A stretch of 64,000 bases of DNA from CAWAPS01 sp963783945. Lineage in GTDB: Bacteria; Actinomycetota; Acidimicrobiia; Acidimicrobiales; Palsa-688. Below are positions 9,539 to 17,435 of the stretch, piece by piece. Made by a program: the position numbers and the translations under genes. The stretch covers positions 507,501-571,500 of the forward strand of contig CAWAPS010000005.1 of the NCBI GenBank assembly GCA_963783945.1. The letters run 5' to 3'. Numbering within the stretch: the first letter of the stretch is position 1; each line of letters begins with the position of its first letter. The notes below the pieces were generated by a model. That model made no database searches, was not told the origin of the DNA, and saw only the letters and a list, made by a program, of their open reading frames with translations.

Positions 9539-10594
9539 TCATCGGTTCTTCGATGAGATCAGGACGCCATTGAGCACGTCGAACTCCTCGAGGCACCGAC
9601 CGCCGCCCATGACTACGGACTGCAGAGGATTGTCCGGGATCTGCACGGAGATGCCGGTCTCGGCGGCCAGGCGGACGGCGAGCCCATGCAGGAGAGCGCC
9701 CCCGCCGGTCAAGAACAGGCCCTGCACCATGATGTCGGCGGCCAGCTCGGGCGGCATCTGATCCAGTGTGGACCTAACCGCGTCAACCACGGCCGACACC
9801 TGCTCTTCGATGGCGTCGCGGATCTCCTCGCTGGTGGTGACGATCGTCTTGGGGAGACCCGTAGTGAGGTCCCGGCCGCGAACTTCGGCGTACAGCTCCT
9901 CTTCAAGGGGGCAAGCGGAACCGAAGGCGATCTTGATCTGTTCCGCGGTTCGCTCGCCGACTGCCAAGCTGTCCTCCTTCTTGACGAACTGGATGATGGC
10001 TTGGTCCATCTCGTCGCCGCCGATGCGTACCGACTTGCTAGTGACGATTCCTCCCAACGAGATGACCGCCACCTCAGTGGTTCCACCACCAATGTCGACG
10101 ACCATATTTCCGGTCGGCTCATGAACTGGTAGCCCGACACCGATGGCGGCGGCCATTGGCTCCTCGAGAATGAACACCGGCTTGCGCGCCCCGGCCGATT
10201 CTGCCACTTCCCGCACGGCCCGCTGTTCGACCCCGGTGATCCCGGAGGGGACGCAGATGACCGTCCGGGGCCTGACCAACCGCCGGGAGCCCGTCACCCG
10301 GCGGATGAAGTAGGCCAGCATCTTCTCGCAGAGGTCGAAATCGGCGATCACTCCGTCGCGCAGCGGCCGGATGGCATGGATGTGGCTCGGTGTGCGGCCG
10401 ATCATGCGCTTGGCCTCCCCACCCACGGCCAACAGCCGATTGTCCCTGGTATCGACGGCAACCACCGACGAGTCATTGAGCACGATGCCACAACCGCGCA
10501 CATACACCAAGGTGTTGGCTGTCCCGAGATCCACGGCCACATCCCGGCTGAAGGCGCCGGCGAAACGGTTGGCAGACACGAGCTCGGCTTCCAC
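9539..10594 (-). CDS. mreB: Rod-shape determining protein MreB
   Basis: 351 residues, the usual length of MreB, with the actin-like ATPase motifs: phosphate 1 in DVAVDLGTANTLVYV (~18-32), the connect-1 region, phosphate 2 in MVVDIGGGTTEVAVISLGG, and the adenosine motif FLTGGGALLHG. MreB polymerises under the membrane and guides peptidoglycan synthesis during elongation. It is not beside the usual mreC-mreD-rodA genes: both flanks are gene-poor. That makes it either a stand-alone paralogue or one displaced by rearrangement. The N-terminus is a little longer than typical (MEAELVSANRFAGAFSRD before the first motif), and the first codon is a GTG with no strong ribosome site, so a slightly later start is possible. 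Confidence 0.93.
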   Translation of the reverse strand: MEAELVSANRFAGAFSRDVAVDLGTANTLVYVRGCGIVLNDSSVVAVDTRDNRLLAVGGEAKRMIGRTPSHIHAIRPLRDGVIADFDLCEKMLAYFIRRVTGSRRLVRPRTVICVPSGITGVEQRAVREVAESAGARKPVFILEEPMAAAIGVGLPVHEPTGNMVVDIGGGTTEVAVISLGGIVTSKSVRIGGDEMDQAIIQFVKKEDSLAVGERTAEQIKIAFGSACPLEEELYAEVRGRDLTTGLPKTIVTTSEEIRDAIEEQVSAVVDAVRSTLDQMPPELAADIMVQGLFLTGGGALLHGLAVRLAAETGISVQIPDNPLQSVVMGGGRCLEEFDVLNGVLISSKNR

Positions 10595-11717
10595 TTAGAG
10601 TTTCGGAGGTAAGCCTTTCCGGGGTCTAACCGCCCACAGCCAGTCATTCGCCTATTCGTGTGCGGAAGAAGAGTGCGTTCCGTGCCGTTCTGGCGCGACG
10701 CCTTTGATCCTGACTCCGATGTTTCGGGCGCGTCGTTCTGGGGCGTGCAAGAGCGGAGGGTCGCCGAATCGGTCCCTCCTGTCCTCAGATCAGATCGCCG
10801 GCGCACGCCTCCCGTGTCGACCAGGAATACCAGGCACAGACCGAGCCGGAGACGATGGTCGGGGTCCGAGGCGAGAGGTTGCGCTCCGGCCAGACAGATG
10901 ACCCCGCATCAGCTGCGCCTGGTCGTTGGGCCATGCATACACTGCCCACTAGAAACTCCCGTGTCTGCCAGGATCGCTAACCTAACGCCGAAGTCTGGGG
11001 TTCCGGTCGGTGCCTGCCAAATCTCCCGGCGCTATGGCGGGCGCAATAACTCAAAAAGGGCTTCTTGCATGCGACAGGAGTGCCAGGAAGTGCTAGAGTC
11101 AAATACAAGAGAGGAGGGCGATGTGAACGCACAGAGCTCATCCGTTGAGGTTGGCCCGCCCGATTGAGTTGGACCTTGGCAGTGATCACGTCAGGTGATT
11201 TCCGCTGAGGTCGCACACCGAACGTCATCGGTACCAGTTCGTCGACTAGAACCGGCCCAATGTCCGAGCTGCGCTGCTGCGCACGCCTGAGACGAGGCGG
11301 TCCCACCCGTGCGAGCGGAACCGGGACGATGACGGGCACAAAGAAGCGTTAACGACAGAAGGGCGATCCTACGAGGTCGTCTTTTTGTCTGTCAGAACTC
11401 AAGTCGCAAGGGGGGAGAGGTGAGGCACTGCTTCCCCGGAACGATCCTCTTTCGCGTCGCCCTGCCCTGGCCATGCCCGTTCGGAATGGACCCCCATGGC
11501 ATCGCCAACCTCGACGGCCACGAAAGAACCCTCCGGGCCGGGCGATTACCGCGTTAGGCGACAACTGAATGGGCTGACCGGGTTCGGCCAACGACTGGCG
11601 ATCACGCCCAGACGTAGCTGTCCTTTTCGCCGGTTGTAGCGGTGGAGATGTAAAACGAGAACCGCCGCCCATGTCGGGCGGCGGCGCCTCGCTCTGCGAG
11701 GCAGATCGGCGGTTCCT
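10595..11717. other. Gene-poor stretch with one tiny open frame
   Basis: Some 1.1 kb with no protein of recognisable family on either strand. The only start-like signal is GGAGG just before a GTG at about 11122. That frame encodes only 14 residues (VNAQSSSVEVGPPD) before a stop, so it is either a leader peptide or the head of a deleted gene. Much of the remaining sequence is probably decayed coding DNA. Confidence 0.35.
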
Positions 11718-11985
11718 GTGGGAACTATCACTACGTCGACAGCCTCCGCCGATCCCAGCGTTAGCTCAGAATTCGACTTCGATGTCCGAGTCGTGGTGAT
11801 CGATGATCGCCACGATCGTCGTCAACTCATGAGTTACGTCGTGGGCCAGGCTGGTGACGACGTGAGCGTGGTGGGATATACGCGAAGGCCCAGTCAGCGC
11901 GGTGCAGGCGGTTGACCAACTAAAGGCGAATACAGCGGTCCTTGAGATTCAATCCTCTGGCGGTGAACAGCCGATCACATTCTAA
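11718..11985 (+). pseudogene. Response-regulator receiver domain fragment
   Basis: From GTG 11718 the frame reads a short leader and then VRVVVIDDRHDRRQLMSYVV, with the acidic DD pair of a CheY-type receiver, followed by VSVVGYT. A frameshift near 11880 moves the reading to GPVSAVQAVDQLKANTAVLE, the expected next helix and strand of a receiver. The phosphoacceptor segment that follows (LEIQ) continues to a stop at 11985, before any output domain. The original protein was therefore probably a LuxR-type or stand-alone response regulator and is now truncated. No histidine kinase is nearby. Confidence 0.55.
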
Positions 11986-12041
11986 TGGTCGTGGTTGACC
12001 GGGCCCTCTAAGAAAGGGGAAAACGGCAACCCCGTGAAGGC

Positions 12042-12114
12042 GTGAGCGGCGATGCGTTTTTCATTGCCGCTCAGCGCGGGGGCCCCCGGGAAGCCTAAGT
12101 CCGGGGGTCCCCCC
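12042..12114 (+). other. Two consecutive strong hairpins before the HTH gene
   Basis: The first inverted repeat pairs GAGCGGC near 12042 with GCCGCTC near 12066, with a T-rich loop. The second pairs the G/C-rich arm at ~12078-12090 with its near-complement at 12101-12114 across a 10-base loop. A smaller GGGG/CCCC stem precedes them at ~12017-12034. Together they form a structured leader about 55 bases ahead of the ATG at 12168. It could be a transcription attenuator, a regulatory RNA or a terminator of the upstream fragment. I do not recognise a known riboswitch. Confidence 0.4.
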
Positions 12115-12167
12115 ACCACTCACGAGGACGCCGCTTATCTGGGCCGGACTGTCCTCAAGTTGTCCGT

Positions 12168-12476
12168 ATGCGGGAAATGGACGAAGACGTCTGCGAGTGG
12201 GTGACGTTTGCTGAGGCCGGTCGCCGACTCGGTATGTCGGGACAGACCTTCTCTGCGCTCGCCAAGGCCGAGGGTATCGAAGTGCGGCCTCGAGGCCGGC
12301 AACCCGGCGTGAACTGGCGGAGCGTCGAAGCGTTCATTGCCCGCTCGAGATCACGGCTCCGATGGAAAGGGCCATGCGCCAGGTCGACCGAAGCGAACCT
12401 CCGCTCGGTGTGGCGAAGATGGACCGGGTGCGCGAGCGTTTCGGCTGGTCGGATCACGACCTGGCCGACGCTCTAG
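12168..12476 (+). CDS. Small helix-turn-helix (excisionase/MerR-like) protein
   Basis: The N-terminal ~60 residues form a winged-helix/excisionase-like fold: WVTFAEAGRRLGMSGQTFSA, then a KAEGIEVRPRGRQPG wing and VNWRSVEAFIARSR. The arrangement fits small DNA-binding proteins that use a helix-turn-helix near the N-terminus. After about residue 65 the sequence becomes Arg/Trp-rich and unlike a protein, while a second frame becomes coding-like from 12362. The true product may therefore run from this frame into the next one through a frameshift, or two overlapping genes may exist. It follows the structured leader at 12042-12114. Function and target are unknown. Confidence 0.5.
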   Translation: MREMDEDVCEWVTFAEAGRRLGMSGQTFSALAKAEGIEVRPRGRQPGVNWRSVEAFIARSRSRLRWKGPCARSTEANLRSVWRRWTGCASVSAGRITTWPTL

Positions 12477-12835
12477 GGGTCGACTGGTCGCAGGTGTCTA
12501 TGTATCGGGTCTACGGGGTGCCCGATCGGCATGTCAGCAGGCTTCGCCGGCTGGCCCAGATGTCTCTCGAGGAGGTGCGGGACACCTCGGCGGCGCATGC
12601 CGCGGGAGGGGAGCGGGACGCCGCGGTAGCTCAGCCCGTTGTTGTGACTACGGGAGCGCTTGGGGGTCGAGCCTCCCGCGGCGACCGAATCGTTGTACCC
12701 CGAACAGGGCGGCCTAAACTAAACCGACGATCGGGCTGGGGCCGTGCCGGGACCCGCCACCCTGGCGACTTGGGACTGCGCACCCAGTCCAAGTCTGTAT
12801 TGGCCCAGCCCCGAGTTTTTGCGAGCCCTGAGTGA
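12362..12835 (+). CDS. Helix-turn-helix protein, possible continuation of the preceding frame
   Basis: The N-terminal half reads MDRVRERFGWSDHDLADALG, then VDWSQVSMYRVYGVPDRHVS and RLRRLAQM, a clear helix-turn-helix of the short regulator type (DLADALGVDWSQVSMY). The C-terminal half is low-complexity and may be non-coding read-through. It overlaps the previous HTH frame by ~115 bp, and the frame stays open just upstream of 12362. A single two-HTH protein split by a frameshift is therefore about as likely as two genes. Promoter and target cannot be identified from sequence. Confidence 0.45.
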   Translation: MERAMRQVDRSEPPLGVAKMDRVRERFGWSDHDLADALGVDWSQVSMYRVYGVPDRHVSRLRRLAQMSLEEVRDTSAAHAAGGERDAAVAQPVVVTTGALGGRASRGDRIVVPRTGRPKLNRRSGWGRAGTRHPGDLGLRTQSKSVLAQPRVFASPE

Positions 12836-12859
12836 CAACTGCTTAGTGACTGTACGAGT

Positions 12860-12947
12860 GCGGCCCCCTGGCTGCGATCCCAGGCGGTTGGGATCGCCGG
12901 TCGCAGGGGGCCGCTGGCGACCGACGCAGCGTTGAGGAGTGCGTCGG
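12860..12947. repeat. Pair of long inverted repeats
   Basis: The first repeat has perfect 11-base arms at 12860-12870 and 12904-12914 (GCGGCCCCCTG with its complement). Inside it are perfect 9-base arms, GCGATCCCA at 12874-12882 and its complement at 12889-12897. The second has perfect 8-base arms CCGACGCA at 12921-12928 and 12940-12947. This is a large two-part hairpin followed by a smaller one. No T-run follows, so it is not a classical terminator. The surrounding 12836-13201 stretch holds no supported gene. Confidence 0.6.
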
Positions 12948-13201
12948 CGGCTCTGCCAACCAGACTATGCGCTCCGCGAAGACGACGTCGGCCGCCGCGA
13001 CCTGCGGAGACCTGCCCCGCCGATGGAACAGTTGCTGACCGCGACGACCGACGACTCAGATCTACCCAGCAGGCTGCGTCCAAATCCGTTTACTGGAGCT
13101 CACCGACCGGATGCTCGGCCGAGGTGTTTTTTTGCAGCCTGCCCGCTCTAATCGACGCCACCTAGCTTTGGGTCGAGCACTGGAACGACGACCCAAGCCG
13201 T

Positions 13202-13669
13202 TCATCTGGCACACCGAAGCTGACAACAAAACGAAATGCGGTCACAGGCGGCTCCTTCCGCTCCCCTCCGGTGCGGGAAGAACTGGTCGCGCAAGGCCGC
13301 CACGGCTTCGTGCATGTCTGTTTGGGTTGCTGGATCGGGCTTGTTGTCGAAGGCCGCGACGGTGGAGCCCACGGCGTCAATTGCCGCGGCGAGTTTCTTA
13401 TGGTCATGTGCCGGGAACCCCGACCCTCGGAGGCCCTCCGCCACGACGTCGGGGATCGCGGCCATGGCGGCCTGCATGTCCTTGCACAGTTGCCGGTCGT
13501 CGAGCAGAGAACGGGCCTCGTCGTAGCGGACCGCTAGCCACGCTAGGTGGCCGTCCGTCAGCGTGACCCGATGGACGGGGCCGCTCTCGCGAGCCTCGGC
13601 GAAGAGGGAGCCGGTGGTTGCGCTCGTACGCCCCCTTACCTTCGCCGCCAATGCCTGTTGGGTGGTCAT
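13202..13669 (-). pseudogene. Cytochrome P450, N-terminal fragment
   Basis: The 155 residues start like a soluble bacterial P450: LFAEARESGPVHRVTLTDGH, then WLAVRYDEARSLLDDRQLCK and DMQAAMAAIPDVVAEGL. A full P450 needs ~400 residues, including the I-helix threonine, the ExxR pair and the heme Cys loop, none of which is present. After about residue 85 the similarity ends and an unrelated stretch (DHKKLAAAIDAVGSTVAAFD) follows to an early stop. This suggests a deletion that joined the P450 start to other sequence. Non-functional as a monooxygenase. Confidence 0.6.
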
Positions 13670-13741
13670 TTCAAGCGAAGCAGCGTGAGTGAAGCAAGTG
13701 GGGGCATAGCAAGGCGGTAACTCCGAAGGGGCTGTCAGCCC

Positions 13742-13999
13742 TCAGATAGGCGTGGTGACCTCGTCCTTCATGATCGCCTGAAGCTGCTTGCGGAGCTCCG
13801 GCCCGTCGACGTGGCCATGGGTCGACACCGCGTACTCCGCACCGGCTTGCAGCACCTCCATCTCCCGCCCCGAGATCGTCAGCGTGCAGTTCGTTTCACT
13901 CGGGAATCTCGGCAGTCCAAAATCTTTCGCGTCAATGTTCGCCCTCCTTCTGGAGCAACAGTATGCACCCCCCCCGCTGCGGTTGGGGTACAGCGCCAT
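13742..13999 (-). CDS. Small DUF1059-like protein
   Basis: The last ~50 residues (CTLTISGREMEVLQAGAEYA, then VSTHGHVDGPELRKQLQAIM) resemble the small DUF1059 family, whose members share a short N-terminal strand and a helix with a conserved HxH/HG pair. The N-terminal ~30 residues as read are Arg/Cys-rich and probably not native, so the true start may be internal or lost. No function is established for this family. It stands alone, with a P450 fragment on one side and the metallophosphoesterase on the other. Confidence 0.45.
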   Translation of the reverse strand: MALYPNRSGGGAYCCSRRRANIDAKDFGLPRFPSETNCTLTISGREMEVLQAGAEYAVSTHGHVDGPELRKQLQAIMKDEVTTPI

Positions 14000-14118
14000 C
14001 CACCGGATGGCGTCCCCGGCTCCCGGTAGATCTGGATGCCCTTCAGATCCATGAGTGTGTGGAGGAACTTGGGTTCATCGAGGACTGGCCGGTAGGAGCT
14101 ACCCGTCCAGAACCGACT

Positions 14119-14931
14119 CTAGGTATCACTGGCCGTCACGCCCTCGGGCGTGTACACGAAGCGGTCGCTACGAACGGTAACCCACCCGGGACCGACCGGT
14201 TCGCGGACCTGGGCGCTCAGCGTCGCACCCGCCTCCATCGGAGCGGCCAGGTTCAGCACCCCGTATGCGTTCGATGTCCCCCGGGTCCGTCTGCTCGTCG
14301 CCGTACCAGCGACCACTGCCAGTGCCCGGTGCTGCACTCCCGCCCCGTGGAGGCTCACGATGTCTATCGACGACAGGTGGATATGTCCGGAGAGCAAAAT
14401 CGTCACACCAACCTCGGCGCAGGCGACAACAAGACGATTGCGGCCATTCAGCCCCGACAGCTCCGCTGGCAGGACCGGATGGTGCGTCACGAGCAACCGC
14501 CAAGCTCCGAGCGGGCTGTCGCGGAAGCCATCCCGTACGAAGTCGACTTGGCGTTGCGAGACATGGCCGGACTTCCATCGCCATGCCGGCATCGTGTCGA
14601 GGCCAACGGCGACCAGACCCGGACGAACGACCACCGGATCCAGGTCCGCGTCTATGTAGCGTTGGTATCGGCGGGTCGGGGCCAGGAACCGCCGAGGGAG
14701 GTCGAACAGCGGGATGTCGTGGTTGCCTGCGACCTTGAGTACTGGACTGGGCAGCCGTTTCAGGAACGCCTCCGCTCGTCTGAATTCCTCGCGGCGCGCT
14801 CGCTGTGTCAAGTCGCCGGAGACGACCACGAGGTCCGGTCGCTGGCTGACCACATCAGCGAGCAGCGACTCGGCGAGGTTGACAGTCTGAGCACCGAAAT
14901 GGAGGTCGGATAGGTGGACGATGACCGCCAT
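14119..14931 (-). CDS. Metallophosphoesterase (calcineurin-like)
   Basis: 270 residues from ATG 14931. Metal-binding motifs occur in order: HLSDLHFG (~6-13), VVSGDLTQRA, VAGNHD, THHPV and the C-terminal LLSGHIHL. These are the D-H, GD, GNHD, H and GHxH motifs of the family, which binds two divalent metals and hydrolyses phosphomono- or diesters, including cyclic nucleotides. Several upstream starts are open, but homology begins at MAVIVHLSDLHF. Its neighbours are unrelated, so the physiological substrate cannot be inferred. No signal peptide is visible, so it is probably cytoplasmic. Confidence 0.9.
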   Translation of the reverse strand: MAVIVHLSDLHFGAQTVNLAESLLADVVSQRPDLVVVSGDLTQRARREEFRRAEAFLKRLPSPVLKVAGNHDIPLFDLPRRFLAPTRRYQRYIDADLDPVVVRPGLVAVGLDTMPAWRWKSGHVSQRQVDFVRDGFRDSPLGAWRLLVTHHPVLPAELSGLNGRNRLVVACAEVGVTILLSGHIHLSSIDIVSLHGAGVQHRALAVVAGTATSRRTRGTSNAYGVLNLAAPMEAGATLSAQVREPVGPGWVTVRSDRFVYTPEGVTASDT

Positions 14932-15687
14932 CCCGGCATGATGACACGTCGAGAACTCCGCTTGCGGTGGAGCCCAGTCAAAGTCTCGGTAGGCACGGAC
15001 CGAGGCCAGAATCGCCCCTTCTGCGCAGTGGAGAGGGTTACCCGGACGAACGAGACTCGTCCAAAATGATGAAGGGTGCGAGGACGCGGGGGACAATCCT
15101 GAGGCGGGGACTCGGATGGCGAGAAGGCTCCCGGGCGTGATCGGGTGAACCGCACCCAGGCTGAACTCGGACCCGATGGGCCCTACCGCAGGTGTGTTCG
15201 CGGATCGGACAATCGCCCCCATGACAGGAGCGCCGTGAGGGTGGTCGCGCTGGGAAGCAAGCGGTGAACCGGCCTCCTGGCCGCTCTAGTGCGACTACTG
15301 GCCCGGGAGGCCGGCAAACAGATCGCCCGCCGAACCAACTCGGCCAAGCTCATGACCGCGCTCGGCCGGATTGGACGTGGCCACCAGAAACTGCCCACCG
15401 GCGGCCACCCAGGACTTCCGACGCAGCGATCACCGAGCGTGATGGATTCCCGAGCCCGGGAATCACTATCGCTCGCCGCATATCCGGCGATCCGGGCTAC
15501 TACCGATACCGCGGATAGGGGATGCCCGTCGGCGGGATTATGGGCGTACTTTCGGCGCTCGCAGCGGATGGCGACCGCGGACACCGGGTTGGGCTGATCT
15601 GTTCCACGATAAGTCCGGCGTGCATAACAAACGCGCCGGCGGATTCGAGCGACGTGGGTTCAATGCGAGGAGTTGCCGATCTGGAGT
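14932..15687. other. Stretch without a supported gene
   Basis: About 750 bases upstream of the metallophosphoesterase. A perfect short hairpin (GATTCCCG, 4-base loop, CGGGAATC) lies at 15443-15462. It could act as a bidirectional terminator or an operator. Short open frames on both strands show no recognisable domain. Confidence 0.35.
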
Positions 15688-16515
15688 TCATCCCAGGCGG
15701 ATTCCGGCCAGTTGGGTGCCTTGGGCCACGAGACGGCCGGCGCTGTCCCAGACGTAGCAGACCTCATCGACGTGCCCAGCGTCGATGAGCTGGGCGCGCT
15801 GGATTATCTGCAGCGCGCCGGGGGCTGGTAGGGCTCGGACGTAGGCGGTCAGCTCCAAGGTGGGTACCCAGCCCGCGAACTCGATGTCGAACGTGGCCGG
15901 GGGGAGTGCGTCGACTGCGAACGGGAGCGAGTTCGGGTCGAAACGTTCGTTGGCCGGCAGAGCCAGCCACCCTCGCAGCTCTCCGCGGCCGCTCGGCTGG
16001 CCTTTGGTGAATCCTCGGGTGGCCGGTTCTATGCGAACTTCGATCTGTTCCATGATCGCTACCGGCTGTCCTGTCGGCAGGACCGGGACGAGGCGTTCGC
16101 ATTCGTCCCAGCCGACCGGACTCACTTCGGGCAGCCCGGCGTCCCAGTACGAGCGGGTGTCCGCTTCTAGGCGTGAGGCGGTGAGAACGGCCTCGACGCA
16201 TGCGACCCCACCCTGGGTCATCCGAGCCCGCACCTGAGTGGCCGAGCGGCCGGTGCGCAGCGTTTCGGTCTCGATGGCGATCGGGCCCGGTTCCGGGGAG
16301 CGAAGGTAATGGGCGCTGGCGGCGATGACATGCGGGTGGGTGCTGTTCCACGTTGCCGCCCGTCCCAGCATGGCCAGGAGGTAGCCCCCGTTGGGTTTCC
16401 CACTGATGGTCCATGCCGGGTCGACCTCGGCATCAAAGCGCCCCGGCCCGACGGGCTGCAGCTCGCTCACCTCGCTGAATGGGCGCCGCTCGGCGCGGGG
16501 CACGGTGACCGTCAT
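15688..16515 (-). CDS. Acyl-CoA thioesterase family protein
   Basis: 275 residues from ATG 16515. The sequence has two hotdog-like halves: FDAEVDPAWTISGKPNGGYL and YLRSPEPGPIAIETETLRTG in the first, and FDIEFAGWVPTLELTAYVRA plus DEVCYVWDSAGRLVAQGTQL at the end. These features are typical of TesB/4HBT-type thioesterases that hydrolyse acyl-CoA. The start overlaps the stop of the HxlR gene by 4 bp (ATGA), so it is translated from the same mRNA. The regulator upstream probably controls it. Substrate chain length is unknown. Confidence 0.8.
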   Translation of the reverse strand: MTVTVPRAERRPFSEVSELQPVGPGRFDAEVDPAWTISGKPNGGYLLAMLGRAATWNSTHPHVIAASAHYLRSPEPGPIAIETETLRTGRSATQVRARMTQGGVACVEAVLTASRLEADTRSYWDAGLPEVSPVGWDECERLVPVLPTGQPVAIMEQIEVRIEPATRGFTKGQPSGRGELRGWLALPANERFDPNSLPFAVDALPPATFDIEFAGWVPTLELTAYVRALPAPGALQIIQRAQLIDAGHVDEVCYVWDSAGRLVAQGTQLAGIRLG

Positions 16516-16988
16516 GGCTTCGTTGTTCCGACGAGAGGCTCTACCGCTCCTGGGCCGGGGGCGGCGCGGACGTCTCGGGCTTCGAGGCGCTCGCCACACA
16601 CAGAGCACACCAAGACCGCGTCGGAGATGTGGCCGCAGGCCTTGTGGGTCACCTGGAGAGGTGGCCCGTCGGGGGCGGCGTAGCGGTCGCCCCACTGGCG
16701 CATGGCGGTGAGGACCGGCCACAGGTCACGGCCCTTGTCGGTGAGCCGATAGTCGTAGCGGGGCGGGTGATCGCTGTAGCGCACCTTCTCGAGGACGTCG
16801 GTTTCGACAAGATGATTGAGCCGCTGGTTCAAGATGTTGCGGGAGATCCCGAGGCGGGACGGGAAGTCGTCGAAGCGGGTCACCCCCAAGAACACGTCTC
16901 GCAGGATCAGCATCGACCACCACTCGCCCACGACCTCGAGGCACTGGGCCACTGAGCAGTGCATGTCGGCGAAGCTCTTGCGTTCCAC
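16512..16988 (-). CDS. HxlR-family transcriptional regulator
   Basis: 158 residues from GTG 16988 (VERKSFADMHCSVAQCLEVV), chosen because HxlR proteins usually begin a few residues before the conserved Cys and because it leaves the palindromic operator at the 5' edge; an upstream ATG at 17024 would place the operator inside the gene. The winged helix includes EWWSMLILRDVFLGVTRFDD, LGISRNILNQRLNHL and YDYRLTDKGRDL. The C-terminus has two CxxC-like pairs (KACGHISDAV, LVCSVCGERLEA), possibly binding zinc. HxlR regulators often respond to reactive aldehydes, quinones or thiol stress through the N-terminal Cys. It is co-transcribed with the thioesterase, and a truncated SDR lies divergently. Confidence 0.88.
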   Translation of the reverse strand: MERKSFADMHCSVAQCLEVVGEWWSMLILRDVFLGVTRFDDFPSRLGISRNILNQRLNHLVETDVLEKVRYSDHPPRYDYRLTDKGRDLWPVLTAMRQWGDRYAAPDGPPLQVTHKACGHISDAVLVCSVCGERLEARDVRAAPGPGAVEPLVGTTKP

Positions 16989-17021
16989 ACAACCCAGAAT
17001 AGTGGGTTGCATGATGGAACG
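16981..17021. promoter_or_regulatory. Inverted-repeat operator at the HxlR start
   Basis: Outer arms CGTTCCA (16981-16987) and TGGAACG (17015-17021) are perfect complements. Inner arms CAACCCA (16990-16996) and TGGGTTG (17003-17009) are also perfect. The 41-base dyad sits between the HxlR gene and the divergent SDR fragment, overlapping the proposed GTG start. It is the natural binding site for an autoregulating HxlR dimer. Confidence 0.6.
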
Positions 17022-17094
17022 CAACTTGTTAGAGTGAGTTCTGTCACGCTACTTAGGCGCCTTGGGGTGCCGGTCCTGAGGGGAGAGCTCGAAC

Positions 17095-17187
17095 ATGAAG
17101 ATCGACGGATCCACAGCCCTGATCATCGGCGCCGTTCCCGCCCTCAGCCTGCTCCGGCGCCCCGCACCAGCCACAGCCACAACCTGA
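17095..17187 (+). pseudogene. Short-chain dehydrogenase, N-terminal stub
   Basis: ATG 17095 follows a GGGGAGAG ribosome site and begins MKIDGSTALIIGA, the first strand of an SDR Rossmann fold (normally ...ALVTGA). After 13 residues the sequence diverges (VPALSLLRRPAPATATT) and stops at 17187. SDR genes are frequently divergent from HxlR regulators. This appears to be the head of such a target gene whose body was deleted. A second ribosome site and ATG at 17217 (MNIARSTA) look similarly truncated; beyond it, to 17435, nothing is recognisable. Confidence 0.5.
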
Positions 17188-17435
17188 CCCGCTCATCCGA
17201 GACATAAGGAGACGTCATGAATATCGCCCGATCGACTGCAGAGGCGGAGCTGCGGTTGACCAAGTCGGGGCCGGACAGGCCGGTGACCTCCAGGCCTACG
17301 TTGGCAGCCAAGGCGGTCACGGTGGTGGGCATAGCGCTCCGGGGTCCTTTTAAGCTCAGCCTACGGCGGCGTAGGAGGGACACGGGCGTGGCGGCCCTGA
17401 TGAGCTGCCATGCCCGTTTGTTGCAATGGTTTGCG

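Noticed and set aside
12622..12682. A tRNA-like sequence beginning GCGGTAGCTCAG
   Set aside because: It does not fold into a cloverleaf: no matching acceptor stem, no TTCGA arm and no CCA.
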